DNA of 64,000 nt. Origin: Ilex aquifolium. Taxonomy: Eukaryota; Streptophyta; Magnoliopsida; Aquifoliales; Aquifoliaceae. Location: positions 18,091,960 to 18,155,959 of the forward strand of contig OX637409.1 of assembly GCA_951799425.1 (NCBI GenBank). The letters are read 5' to 3'. Position numbers and translations under genes: made by a program. The notes under the pieces were generated by a model. The model was not told where the DNA came from. It saw nothing but the letters and a program-made list of their open reading frames with translations, and did not search any database. How positions within the stretch are numbered: the first letter of the stretch is position 1; every line of letters starts with the position of its first letter. Positions 22,075-33,099 of the stretch are shown here, in pieces.

Positions 22075-23330
22075 CTACTGAAAGAATTTCTTCAGGTGGT
22101 CTGCATTCCATGAATGAGACAAAGTTCTTCCTTCCTTAGTCTGTAGCTCATAATTCCTTGGTTTGACTATTCTGGACACAATGTATGAACTTTCCCAGTT
22201 GGGCCCTAACTTTCCATGAGTGGGGTCCTTCCCTTCTGGAAGGAGTTTCTTGGAAACTAGGTCTCTCACCTTAAAGCTCTTGTGCTTGACCCTTCTGTTG
22301 TAATATCTTGCTGTATTTATTTAATAATTGAGGATACACTGCAAGGTTTTGTCCCTCTTTTCGTCCAAGAGGTCAAGATTGACAAGAAGCGACTCGTCGC
22401 TTTGCTCAGAGTTGGTGAGCTCTGTCCTTGGGGATGAAATGCCTATTTCCACAGGGCCACTGCCTCAGTGCCATAGGTCAAGGCGAAAGGTGTCTCCTGA
22501 GTAGCTGCTCTGGCGGTGGCTCTGTAACCCTATAGTACTTCTGGCAGATGTTCCACCCATCGCCCTTTTAAGGCTTCGAGTTTGATCTTCAGAGCTGCTT
22601 TTATGGTCCGAATAGTCACTTTTGTTTGCCCATTTGACTGAGGATGAACTGGTGTAGAGAAGTAGTTTTTTATGCCTAGCTCGGCACAAAATTCTTTGAA
22701 CCTGGAATTGTCAAATTACTTCTCATTATCTGAGAGGAGTGTCCTTAGGACCCAAATTTGCAGATTATGGGCTTCCAGGTAAAACTCTAGATGTTCTACT
22801 CCGTGATCTTCGCAAGAAGTTCTACCTCAGCCTATTTGGCAAAGTAGTCTACCCCAATTGCCTTAAAATGGCATTGTCCAGTGCTTGTTGGAAGAGGACC
22901 GAGTATGTTTAAACCCCACTACTGGAACGACTATGTGCTAATCACCGAGGTGAGCAGCTCTGGTGGGCAGTGTGGAATATTGGCATGCACTTGATAGGTT
23001 TTGCACTTCTTGACCATCTCCACTACGTCCCTGAGCATCGTAGGCCAAAAGTACCCCTACCTTAGAGCTTTACCAGCCAGAGTTCGAGCTTCGATGTGGT
23101 TTTTACAGATTCCTTTATGGATCTCTCTTAGAATATAATTTGTTTCCTCGTCTCCAACACATCTCAAGAAGCCCCATTTGTACAGGTTCCCTTGGAGGAT
23201 AGTGAATCTGGATGACCTGGCTCTTGCTGGTAGGGTTCCACTTTGAAGGTATTCCCTAATTAGATCCATCCAGGTTGGTTGAATCTGAACAGGGAGCACC
23301 TCTTCGACCTCGGAACTCACAGATGACTCG
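22075..23330 (-). pseudogene. Tat integrase, broken
   Basis: Minus-strand pieces in order: the zinc-binding region (YILREIHKGICKNHIEARTL), then a core read in several frames containing STPVHPQSNGQTKVTIRTIK and EHLPEVLWGYRATARAATQE, and the C-terminal segment LVSKKLLPEGKDPTHGKLGP ... YIVSRIVKPRNYELQTKEGR, ending at HLKKFF near 22080. Integrase inserts the cDNA into the genome. Many frame changes and stops make this copy inactive. It is followed on the minus strand by the 27 bp array. Confidence 0.8.
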
Positions 23331-23399
23331 ACTAGGTATTCGACTGGGATGAGCCTATCCAGGTTCTCCTGGGATGCAGTGGCTAGTCTATTTAAGGAT

Positions 23400-24276
23400 C
23401 AGCTCCAAAATTTTTTGCTCGAGAGACATGCACAACCTTAACCTGCACAAATCTTTTCATCAGTTCTTGTACCTTCTTCAGATATAGAGCCATTTTTTCT
23501 CCCTTAGCCTCGTATGCTTCCTGGATCTGTTTCTCTACCAGTTGGGAGTCGCTGTGAATCACGAGCTACTCTGCTTCCATGGAATAGGCCAGATTGAGCC
23601 CAGCTACCACGGCTTTGTACTCAGCCTCGTTGTTTGAAAATTTGAAATCGAATCTAAGGGCGTATTCTATGTCTATCCTATCTGGGGAGGTCAGGATCAA
23701 TCCAGCTCCACTGCCTTGGGCGTTGGCAGCACCATCTATGGAAAGCTTCCATGTCGAGAGGTCCGGGACCAGTTGGACCACATCTAGGGATGCTTCTTGA
23801 CCTGTCGTGAATTTTGCGTTGAAATTCGCCAATATTTGTACTTTGATAGCGGTTCTGGGCTTGTACTTGATGTCAAACTCGCTGAGCCCTATTGCCTATT
23901 TGACTAGTCTCCCTGACGACTCTGGCTTGTGCAAGACCTGCTTCATTGGCTGATCTGTGGGGACTTCTACTGTGTGAGCCTGAAAATAAGTTATAAGCCT
24001 TCTTGCTGTTGTTACAAGAGCTAGGGCTAATTTTTCTATATTTGGATACATCTCCTCTGCTCCCTTCAGAGCTCTGCTACAGTAGTAAACTAGCTGCTGA
24101 ACTCTGTCCAGTTCTCTCACCAGGGCTACACTTGTGAAAAAGTCTGAGACAATAAGGTATAGGGTGAACACCTCTCCTTCTCGAGGACTTACAGGAACAG
24201 GTGGTGGGCTAAGATAGTCTTCAAGGGGTTTGAATGATTCTCCACACTGTGTATTCCATTGGAATGCCTTTTTCAT
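23400..24276 (-). pseudogene. Tat RNase H, broken
   Basis: The minus strand encodes LYLIVSDFFTSVALVRE (the tether domain used by plant gypsy elements), YYCSRALKGAEEMYPNIEKL, then a second RNase H unit with WKLSIDGAANAQGSGAGLIL, FSNNEAEYKAVVAGLNLAY and LVIHSDSQLVEKQI, holding the D-E-D catalytic pattern. Having both a degenerate tether and a full RNase H domain is usual for this lineage. Single stops (for example after RLVK and YSMEAE) disable it. Confidence 0.8.
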
Positions 24277-24436
24277 AACTTGAAAGAAGGGTTGTCATTT
24301 ATCACTCGACCTAGAGACGAAGCGACTCAATGCTGCTATTCTTCCTGTCAAACGTTGGACCTCTCTTGTATTTGAAGGCGGTTGCATGTCAATTACAACT
24401 CAGATTTTCTCTGGATTAGCTTCAATGCCTTGATTG

Positions 24437-25310
24437 TTAACTATAATGCCCAAAAAAAATTTCGTCGAGACCCCAAAGTGCGCATTTGGTTGGGTTGAGC
24501 TTCATTTGGTATTTTTTCAGAATATGAAAATATTCTTCGAGGTGCTGGATGTGGAGCTCAGCCTTCAGTGATTTTACTAGCATATCATCGATGTAGACCT
24601 CCATGGATGTCCCGATTTGCTTCTGAAACATGTGGTTTACCAATCGTTGATAAGTGGCTCATGCGTTTTTTAACCCAAAAGGCATGACCTAATAGCAGTA
24701 TGTCCCTTGTTCGGTTACGAATGATGTCTTCTCTTGGTCATTGAGATCCATCTTGATCTGATTGTACCCTGAGAAGGCATCCACGAAACTGAATAGCTTA
24801 TGCCCTGCTGTGGCATCCACGATCAGTTCAATCCGAGGTAAAGGAAAGTTGTCCTTTAGGCAAGCACAATTTAGGTCAGTAAAGTCGATGTAAAGACGCC
24901 ATTTGCTAATGGCCTTTTTAATAAGGACCACGTTGGCCTATCAGGTCGGATAGTCTACTTCCCTGATGACCTTGGCGTGGATGAGCTTAGAGACCTCTTC
25001 ATTTATGGTTGTCTGGCATTCTGGAGCAAAGCTTCTCCGCTTCTACTTTATCGGCTTGAAGGTTAGATTCACGCTGAGCTTGTGCATGATGATTGAAGGG
25101 TCAATCCCCTGCATATCCTTTTGTTTCAAGCAAATATCTCGATATTCTTTCTTAGGAATTGAACAAGGAGGTCCTTAATCTCTTTTTAGTAGCTTTGACC
25201 TCACGTACACCAAATGCCCTAGGTCCTCGTTGAGTTGGATTGGCTCCAGCTCTTCTGAGGGGGTGGGCCTTGTCTCCAGCTTGTCTCTTATGTCGAACTC
25301 GTCCATTTGT
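24437..25310 (-). pseudogene. Tat reverse transcriptase with upstream linker, broken
   Basis: From 25310 the minus strand reads KTIQMDEFDIRDKLETRPTP and LEPIQLNEDLGHLVYV, the linker that normally follows protease. RT motifs follow: WRLYIDFTDLNCACLKDNFP, LFSFVDAFSGYNQIKMD, FVTEQGTYCY, VMPFGLKNA, then the catalytic YIDDMLVKS (usually YVDD) and YQMKLNPTKCALW. Stops lie between the blocks. The linker starts a few bases from the LTR at 25318 although protease is 8 kb away, which is direct evidence of the inversion. Confidence 0.85.
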
Positions 25311-25317
25311 ATGGTCT

Positions 25318-25915
25318 TGATGATACCCTAAATATTCCTAAGGTTGAGCTCGGGATTTTAGCTCAGACCCTCCAAGCTCAGGCCACTTAGCCCATCACTA
25401 ATGACTAAGGAACTTGAGGTCGGTAACTCCTCCCCAGCAACTGCACCTCCACAGGAATAACACAGAAGGCATCTAACTTTCACCCAAACATCACACATAA
25501 TGTAACAACCTTGCATTTGAGCAAAGAAGTTATAATCGTCTCAACAATGTCATTGACAATCGCATAATAGGCACGACCATTACAAGAAGAAGCCTAAGAT
25601 CACTCCCAGAATCATGCAAAGCCTCTTAAAACTATAAATATGAGGCATGTCCCTCATGAAAAACAACAAGCATCTAGCCTTAGCAAATACCCTGTGAAAT
25701 TTTTCCTTCTTTATCAATATAATCACCCCAAGAACAAGAGACTCCTTTCAGAGTGGATTAGCCGAACTCTCGAGCTAGTGAACCACTATAAACTCTATGT
25801 GTGTAAACTACTATTCCCCTTTTTTTCAATTCTTAAGAGCCTAGGAGCTCTGACTGAGCTATTCAGTGATCCTATAATCCCTAAGCTTTGTTCATTTGTG
25901 TGACACACACCATCA
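25318..25915 (+). repeat. Right outer LTR of the Tat element
   Basis: 598 bp, same orientation as the 5' LTR, followed by the target duplication GATAC. Unlike a normal 3' LTR it is not preceded by a polypurine tract but by the start of pol in reverse orientation. Confidence 0.85.
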
Positions 25916-26200
25916 GATACAAAGAATAAATTTATATGATAAACCAGTTTACCGCACAAAACGAATGGACTGGCTGACCTAATCCTGTCATAGCTGACTT
26001 GATCTGCCAGAATCCAAGTCAACCAAGTATCAATGAATTCGGTTTACATTAGAAAAAAAGACATAAGAGGAATTACATCATCAAATTTTATCTTGGGCAT
26101 AAAGAATCCATCTCTACACGTCATATATAAAAAAAATGTTTCTAACGGTCAAATATTCTCTCTAGTATTTTAACAAACTAGAGAATCACACCATCATTAT

Positions 26201-26348
26201 TTGAAAACCACACTACCTTAGTGTATCAATAGGCAGACGTTTGCCTTACCTACAACAATCTGTAATTGTATTATTTGAAAACCACACTACCTTAGTGTAT
26301 TAATAGGCAGACGTTTGTCTTACCTACAACAATCTGTAATTGTATTCT
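26201..26348. repeat. Two-copy 74 bp tandem duplication
   Basis: The unit starting TTGAAAACCACACTACCTTA is repeated head to tail at 26201 and 26275. Copies differ at only a few bases (for example CAATAGGC versus TAATAGGC), so the duplication is fairly recent. Confidence 0.9.
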
Positions 26349-26949
26349 CAAGAGAGAATAATCGTTTTTTTCCCAATGTAATATAATTTGAAAAGGAAGA
26401 ACCTCTATTACAATGGATTAGTCTATCTCTTCAACTTGATAAATCACTTATTTTCTTGTGTTCTTACTTGTTATGTTATTTTGCTCACTCACACACTGAG
26501 CTCATCCACTCCACACAGCTCACTTTATTCACATTTCTCAATTTCACACACGATCAAAGTCTATTTCACAAACTAAGTAACCGGTTTCTAAATTGGGTTT
26601 ATCTATTCCAACCCAATCCTAATAAAGGCATGTTTGTTTGAAGGATAATGGTGGTATAAGGTGGTGAGATTAGGGAAAATAGTACGTGGGGCCCAGTAAT
26701 ACTTTATTTGTTTTTTTTTTTTGTGTGTGGTACTATTTTTGGGGTCGCAATACTTATTCGCTAGCTACAATTTACCAAAACTCATGTACATAGGCTTATA
26801 TAATACCATCTAGGAGGTGGTATTATTTTTTGGGTTTTGGTCACGAATGGTATTAGGAAGATTAATGACTAAATTGTCCTTTGTCCTTTAATGTTAGTAT
26901 GAGATTTTGGCCACCAAAGGTTTTTTGTTTATTAATTTTTTAAAAAAAT

Positions 26950-27165
26950 TTCCAATTTTGAATTTTTTCCTTATATTATGTTTAAGCGTACGGTGTCACT
27001 AGTTTTTTTTAAAAATTTTATTAATTTTTTTTAAAAAAATTCTGATTTAAAATTTTTTCCTTGTATTATGTTTAAACATACGGTGTCACCGATTTTTTTT
27101 TATTTTTTTTTTAAATTATTTTAAATTATTTCCTTATATTATGTTTAAACATACGGTATCACCAG
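26950..27165. repeat. Three-copy imperfect tandem repeat
   Basis: The core TATTATGTTTAAACATACGG with GTGTCACC occurs at 26969, 27059 and 27132, each copy separated by T/A-rich tracts (periods about 90 and 73 bp). Confidence 0.85.
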
Positions 27166-27713
27166 ATTTTTTTTTAATTTTTTTTTACAAATTTTTTTGG
27201 TACATACATCTGAAATAGAGTAATGAAATTAATTTTGTTAAAGGTAAAATTATATATTTGTTATACAAGGTGTGACATAATAGATGATTATTTGTGAGAT
27301 CCACCATAATATCTATTGAACTAACAAATATGAGAGAGAATTAAAATATTTTTTATTATTGATATTAATTTTTATTGTTATTAAAAATATAAAAAATATA
27401 TTTCTCAATACCTTCTGTAACAATTCTCAAAACAAAAATGTCATAAATGTATAGATTGATAACAACAGTTCATTCCCTACTGGACATGAGTAATGAACCT
27501 GTTTGTGTACAGGCACACTCAAAAACAAACAAAATCAACGGTCACCCACATCCTCACGTCTGTCCCCTCTCTCACCAACATGGAGGAAGCTATGCAGTTC
27601 ATCTCCACTTCCACCACGTCTCCAACGTTCGACTGCTGTCCTCGCAAGATTCGCCATGAAAAGTAAAAAACAGAGACTGGGCTCCACCACCTGACAGAAA
27701 AAAATATTTATTA

Positions 27714-29021
27714 GAAAAAATTTCAACCACACCCCCTCTAGTTTACCATATCTTCAAAGACACCTCTCTATTTTCTGAATTTTCAGTGACACCCCTGTCA
27801 AATTAAAAATATTAATTAAAATACAATTTTACTAAATTGTCCATGATATATTTAAGGACAAACTTCATCCACACCCCCTCTAGGTAAGTATATATTCAAT
27901 GAGACCCCCTCTAAATAGGGTTGTTAGTCGAACGAGTCCGAGTCGAGTTCGAGCCGAGCTTGAAAAACTTGTTTTTTAATCGAGCTTAAAAAATTGTTCA
28001 AGCTAGGCTCGTTTAGGAAACAAGGCGAGCCTGAACGAGTCGAGCCTGAGCAGAGCCCGAGTATTTGCACATAAACGAGTCGAGCCTGTCGAGTTTGAGC
28101 CGAGCTTGTAGGACTTGTTTTCTAAAAGAGCCTAAAAACTTGTTCAAGTTTGAGCTCGTTTAGAAAACGAACCGAGACTAAACGAGCCGAATCTGAGCCG
28201 AACTCAAGCCAAGCTCGAGTAGCTCAATTTGATTAACAGCCCTACCTCTAAATAAGCATATCCTCAATGAGACCCCCTCTGTTTTCTATTTTTTTTTACG
28301 TATTAAAATTCGAGTGAATTAAAATTCGATTCAAGCTAATTAAAATTTATTTTTTTACATATTAAAAGTTGAGCCAATTAAAAATTATATTTTTTACGTA
28401 TTAAAATTTTGGCTAATTAAAATTCTATTTGGGCCAATTAAAAATTATTTTTAATCGACTCAAATCAAATTTTAATCAACTCGTATTGAATTTTAATCAA
28501 CCCAAATTTTAATACATAAAAAATATAATTTTAATTGATTCAAATTTTAATAAATTGAATTTTAATTGACACTAATTTTAATAAGTAAAAAAAATATAAA
28601 TTTTGATCGACTCGAAAGCTAATTTGAATCGGCGCTAACAACTTGGGTAGAGTTCAAATCGACTCAAATTTTAATATGTAAAAAATAAATTTTAATAGGC
28701 TCGAATTTTAATATGTTAAAAAAAATAAAATTTATTCAGCTTCAATCGAATTTTAATTGGTTCAAATTTTAATATGTAGAAAAATAAATTTTAATCTGCT
28801 CGAATTTTAATAAAATTTTATGTAGAAAATTTATTTGAGATTTATGTAGGGGCATTTTTGGTATTTTAGATTAATTTTTTTGTTAGAAATGGTAGTTTAA
28901 TGGTAGGGGTGTTAGCGATGTTTAAATATAAACTAGAAGGGGTGGCAGTGATGTTTTTGATAATAGAGGATGTGTACTTGAAGATATAGTAAACTAGGAG
29001 GGGTGTGGCTGAAATTTTCCC
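27714..29021. mobile_element. Mutator-like TIR element, family C copy 1
   Basis: Flanked by a perfect 9 bp duplication, TATTTATTA (27705-27713 and 29022-29030). The ends are inverted: AAATTTCAACCACACCCCCT at the left and AGGGGTGTGGCTGAAATTTT at the right, with CTAGTTTACCATATCTTCAA matched by TTGAAGATATAGTAAACTAG further in. The core is low-complexity AATTTTAAT/TCGACTC repeats without coding capacity. A hAT-type MITE (27916-28244) is nested inside. It ends about 0.9 kb before the GH17 gene. Confidence 0.85.
27916..28244. mobile_element. Nested hAT-type MITE
   Basis: Ends TAGGGTTGTTAG and TTAACAGCCCTA are inverted repeats, flanked by a perfect 8 bp duplication CCTCTAAA (27908-27915 and 28245-28252), the hAT signature. 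The interior is rich in GAGCCGAGCTTG and GTTTAGGAAAC-like words. The related element at 34569-35533 lacks it, giving a near-empty-site comparison. Confidence 0.85.
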
Positions 29022-29099
29022 TATTTATTATAACGGATACTGTCATCTGTAAATTGTACTAATTTAAACCAAGGACTAAAAATTGTACTAATTTATACC

Positions 29100-29820
29100 T
29101 TCAAACATTTTATAAGATCCCTCTCCAATGATTAGTATTATATTTTTATCAAACTTGAAGTGAATTTTAATTGGAACTAATAGTTCAGATAGAGCTCAAA
29201 TTAATTCAAATTTTAATACATAATTTTTTTTTAATAGTCTTGAATTTTAATATGTAAAATAAAATTTAATCAATTCGAATCGAATTTTAATCGACTCAAA
29301 TTTAATATGTAGAAAAATAAATTTTAATCGGCTTGAATTTTAATCAAAATTTATATAGAAAGATTATTTATAGTTTATATAGAGACAATTTTATTATTTT
29401 AGATGAATTTTTTTTGGTTAAAAATGGTGGTTTAACAACAAGGGTATCAGTGATGTCTATATAATAAATTAGGTAACAAGTTGAATATTTATCTCCTATA
29501 CATTTTTTTTGCCAAAAATATTTAATATTTAGTTAAGTTGTAATTTAACACAACTTTTATTTTATACATTATTCATAAACGATAGTGTACACATGGTGAA
29601 AAAAATTTATCTAGCTATGCATTTTGAGAATATTTTGATGCTATTTTTAAGAAAATAATAGGTAAAAATTAATTTTACATGATATAAGCAAAAAAATTAA
29701 TTTTAAATTTAATGTAGTGGGATCAATTTTTTAAACGTTAGAATCTTAAATTTCATCGTCATGGATTATGACCAGTTAACATATAAATTAGAAGAGATAT
29801 CTGAAATTTTCAACCCCTCA
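29100..29820. repeat. Degenerate partial copy of the family C element
   Basis: 29140-29480 repeats the family C core (AAATTTTAATCGGCTTGAAT-type words, then GGTGGTTTAACAACAAGGGTATCAGTGATG). The stretch TATCTGAAATTTTCAACCCC near 29800 looks like a decayed terminus. No target duplication was found. It lies directly upstream of the GH17 start. Confidence 0.5.
29782..29789 (+). promoter_or_regulatory. Possible TATA box of the GH17 gene
   Basis: TATAAATT lies about 125 bp upstream of the chosen start codon, a plausible spacing. It sits inside the decayed transposon end, so the call is tentative. Confidence 0.35.
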
Positions 29821-29914
29821 CTTTGCCAGAAACCAAAATATTTCGTAAATCCTCGGGATGCCTCACTGTCACTGAAACTCAAATAGGAGCTTCTCTCTGC
29901 AAACCTCCCCAAAC

Positions 29915-32892
29915 ATGGCAAACCATGCCCTCTCTCCGGATAAACTCTCTCTACTCTCCATATTCTTCATCACTTCCACCCTCGTCATCTATCAATCAAC
30001 GTCCGAGTATACCATCGGCGTCAACTATGGCACTGTCGCCGACAACCTCCCACCACCAGCCCAAGTCGCCTCTTTCATTAAGGACCAAACAACCATCGAC
30101 AAAATCAAAATTTTCGACACCAACCCCACGATTCTCCAAGCCTTCGCCAACTCCGGCATCGTCTTCACCGTCTCCGTCGCCAACGGCGACGTCATATCCC
30201 TCTCCAAACTCCCCAACGCCCAGTCCTGGGTCACCACCAACATCGTTCCATTCTACCCACAAACCCAAATCCACCGTATCGACGTTGGTAACGAAATCAT
30301 CGCCACCGGCGACAAAAACCTCATTGCCCACCTCGTCCCCGCCATGAGATCTCTTCACACCGCTCTCAAACTCGCTAACCTCACTGATATTCAAGTCTCA
30401 GCTCCTCACTCTTTGGGTATACTCTCAGTCTCTGTACCACCCAGTTCCGGCCGGTTCCGACGCGGCTACGATCGGGTCATATTTGGTCCAATGTTAGAAT
30501 TTCACCGCCAAACGAACACACCTTTCATGGTCTGCCCATACCCTTATTTTGGATTCACCGATAAAACTCTCGATTACGCTTTGTTCAAGCCAAACGATGG
30601 CATTTTAGACGAAGCCACTGGGATCAGATACACCAACATGTTCGATGCTCAAATGGACGCGGTGTACTCAGCGATGAAGAGGCTTGATTACGGCGACGTG
30701 GACATCGTGGTGGCGGAGACAGGGTGGCCGTCGGCTGGTGACCCGAACCAACCCGGCGTGAGCTTGGAGAATGCGGTATCGTATAACGCCAACCTAGTGA
30801 GGCACGTGAACTCCGGCCTTGGCACGCCATTAATGCCTAATAGGACTTTCGAAACCTACATTTTCTCTCTTTTCAATGAAGACCTCAAACCCTCGACGTC
30901 GGAGAGGAATTTCGGACTGTTCCGACCCGATTTCAGCGCGGTTTACGACGTGGGCATTTTACGCAGTGTGCAGGTAATTTTCCTAAATTTCTATGTATTG
31001 CGAGGGTAAATTCGTAACGTAAGAATCTGAGATATAATGTTCCTGTGTTTCGCGGTACACGTTAATGAGCTGGTGTGTTGATTTGGTTCCGTTGGTTTAT
31101 ACGACTGAACTTAAAGTGCTTTCAATTCTTTGACCGCTGTTGGTCGTAGCCAATGAGGGTCTGCCACCCCCACGTCCACTTGTGGACTTGAGCTCATGTA
31201 ATCCTTTACACCTTTCTTGCCCTTATTGTTACCCTTCTGTAGCACTAACCAGTTTTTTCGTAGGGGATTTTGTCCGGTGTCGGGTCCATGTGTTAGATTA
31301 AATGACTAAATTACCCTCTTAATTTACGTTAGGCATGGTTCCCTTACATCTGTTCTCTGTTGCTAGTTTGAAGGGGGTATTATCGGCAGGGTGGTCTACA
31401 TTGTTGGAAAATCTCCCGCGCTTGATATTCCCTGGCATCTCTTTGAATCCACACCTACCGTGTCTACTATCATAGTACATTTAAAATTATAAATCAATAG
31501 TAAATTTTTAAATGTTATAATCGATCATAAAAGTGAAGTTGTAATTAATTTATTCAGACTCGATTATAACATTTCATGATCAATGACAATATGTGATCAA
31601 TTATAAAATGGTATGATCAATTATGAAAAATTATAATTTGTTTTAATAATACCAGAAATAAGTGTTGGTACTATAGTCTTTTCCAATAAATTAAATAAAA
31701 TAATTATATAAAATGACTTGTAAAGTATTATTTTTAATTGGGTGAAAAATTGAGGTATGGTGCAAAAATTTATTTCTCTGTACGAAATTATAACTCTAAA
31801 ATCTACTCTTCTCACATAGGCCCATTAATTTTACAGACAAAATGGACTCATTTTTTTTTGAACTAGATACTTTTTTTGGATAAATTACATCTAAATTCCT
31901 TGAGATTTGTCACTTAATCACTTAGATTGCCTCATATTTGACATATTATACCTAGACTCTGATCACCTGTCCGTTAAAGTAGCCTTTATTTTGAATTAGA
32001 TACTTTTTTTAATTTTTTTTTTTTGATTTGGGTTATATATAAATTATAAAATGACCGTATTAGATAAATAGTAGGAGTAGTTCCAATTGAGGACAAGTTG
32101 AGAGATAATAGATTAAGATGGTTTGGTCATGTTCAACAAATACCAATAGAAGCACCGATTAGAAAAAGTGATAGAATTTCTATTAATAGTATTAAGAGTA
32201 GGGGTAGATCTAAATTAACATTTAACGAAATAAAAAAATATATAAAAATATTTAATTTAAATGAGCGTATGACCGAAATGAATGGTAAAGATGGACTCAT
32301 ATATCCGATCCTAAATGATTGGTACATAAAGTTTAATTTGATTTGATTTGAGTTATATATAGATTACATAAATTCTCAAATGTTGCAATTTAATTTTGGT
32401 ACAACACTAACACTCATCAACATTGGAAGCCTACCTCTGTGATTTTAATGAACACAAACCCTTTCTTTTATATGTCAGAGTATGGGTCCAACGCCCACGG
32501 CTGCTCCATCTCCGGCATCGGATGAGGGGAAAAAATGGTGCGTGCCGAAAGAAGACGCGAGTGATCAGGCGTTGCAGTCTAACATAGACTTCGTGTGCAG
32601 CTCAGGATTGGATTGTAAGCCTATTCAAGACGGTGGGTCATGCTTCGATCCAAATACCATCCGATCACACGCATCCTATGCGATGAACGCTTACTATCAG
32701 GCCAATGGTCGCAATGATTTCGACTGTGATTTCATCGGCACCGGAGTCATCACCACCGGAGACCCCAGTACGTCTATTCAAAATGAAATTTTCTGCCTAT
32801 TTTTTACACTTCTTTAATTTCTAAGGTATTAGTAATTGACTTTGATGTAATGTGGGGTTGCAGGTTACGAGGAATGCACGTATGGGGGTTGA
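29915..32892 (+). CDS. Glucan endo-1,3-beta-glucosidase (GH17) with X8/CBM43 domain
   Basis: Hydrolyses internal beta-1,3-glucan bonds, so it acts on callose in the cell wall or plasmodesmata. Exons: 29915-30973, 32479-32767, 32864-32892, with GT-AG introns, giving 458 aa. Residues 1 to about 30 form a hydrophobic signal peptide ([17 protein letters not shown]). The GH17 barrel starts at [15 protein letters not shown]. The predicted acid is E127 in RIDVGNEII and the nucleophile E268 in [17 protein letters not shown] and ERNFGLF close the domain. After a short Pro/Ala linker the X8 domain ([14 protein letters not shown] to CTYGG) shows six cysteines and would bind beta-1,3-glucan. There is no hydrophobic tail, so a GPI anchor is not predicted. 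Frame and splice sites are intact. Intron 1 (1.5 kb) carries a LINE fragment. Plant GH17 paralogues are many, so no symbol is given. Confidence 0.92.
31860..32010. repeat. Fragment of a family A TIR within the GH17 intron
   Basis: 31878-31985 matches one terminus of the 5609 and 46255 elements (GATTTGTCACTTAATCACTTAG, GACATATTATACCTAGACTC). It is bracketed by the direct repeats GAACTAGATACTTTTTTT and GAATTAGATACTTTTTTT. Confidence 0.55.
32022..32366 (+). mobile_element. 5'-truncated RTE-type LINE in intron 1 of the GH17 gene
   Basis: 32098-32346 encodes [20 protein letters not shown] and [17 protein letters not shown], ending near DWYIKFNLI. This is the C-terminal tail characteristic of RTE reverse transcriptases (RLRWFGHV...RGRP). 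A (TTTGA)n-like tail follows. Near-identical 25 bp blocks containing GGTTATATATAAATTA and AGTTATATATAGATTA flank it (32022-32046, 32342-32366), consistent with a long target duplication. Confidence 0.75.
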
Positions 32893-33099
32893 GAAGAACA
32901 CAAACTGGGAAGAGACGGTGGCTCCAGGTTTAAGGCAAAGCCCATAAGTAATTAGCTAATAGTTTTCTTTATTTAGGGGTTTTTGTGTTAATCACTAATC
33001 TGAGGTGGTGGGAAGTGTTTTTTCTTGCTGGGTGGTGGTCCATGTGCATAACTTCAAAGCAATAGGTTTCTGTTTGTTATATTGAGGATATGGAATTTT

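Larger units (their letters stand above)
14631..25915 (+). mobile_element. Tat-lineage Ty3/gypsy retrotransposon with an internal inversion
   Basis: The outer LTRs (14631-15225 and 25318-25915) have the same orientation, and the whole is flanked by the 5 bp duplication GATAC (14626-14630 and 25916-25920). The two halves therefore belong to one insertion. From the left, gag and protease read on the plus strand up to 17453. Then comes a third LTR in reverse orientation (17454-18048), a plus-strand gene that is antisense in this family (18776-21457), and integrase, RNase H and reverse transcriptase on the minus strand (22075-25310). In an intact element pol would be on the plus strand and the extra gene on the minus strand, so 17454-25317 is inverted. 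All frames carry stops. Confidence 0.85.
25921..27700. other. Intergenic, repeats only
   Basis: No gene recognised. Contents noted separately: a two-unit 74 bp tandem (26201-26348) and a three-unit repeat (26950-27165). The part around 26060-26580 has the look of an old retrotransposon LTR, but neither ends nor a second copy can be shown. 26640-26830 may be a MITE (GGTGGTATAAGGTGG near the left, CCATCTAGGAGGTGGTATTA near the right). Confidence 0.45.

Noticed and set aside
17454-25915. A second, minus-strand retrotransposon inserted whole into the first
   Set aside because: Its two LTRs would have to share orientation; they are opposite. The protease/RT linker also continues across the two halves, and GATAC flanks the whole block.
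26201-26348. CRISPR-like direct repeats
   Set aside because: Only two head-to-tail 74 bp copies without spacers, in a plant nuclear genome.
29823-30394. Long ORFs on both strands over the GH17 exon
   Set aside because: Shadows of the GC-richer coding exon, Ser/Pro- or Gly/Asp-rich with no domain.
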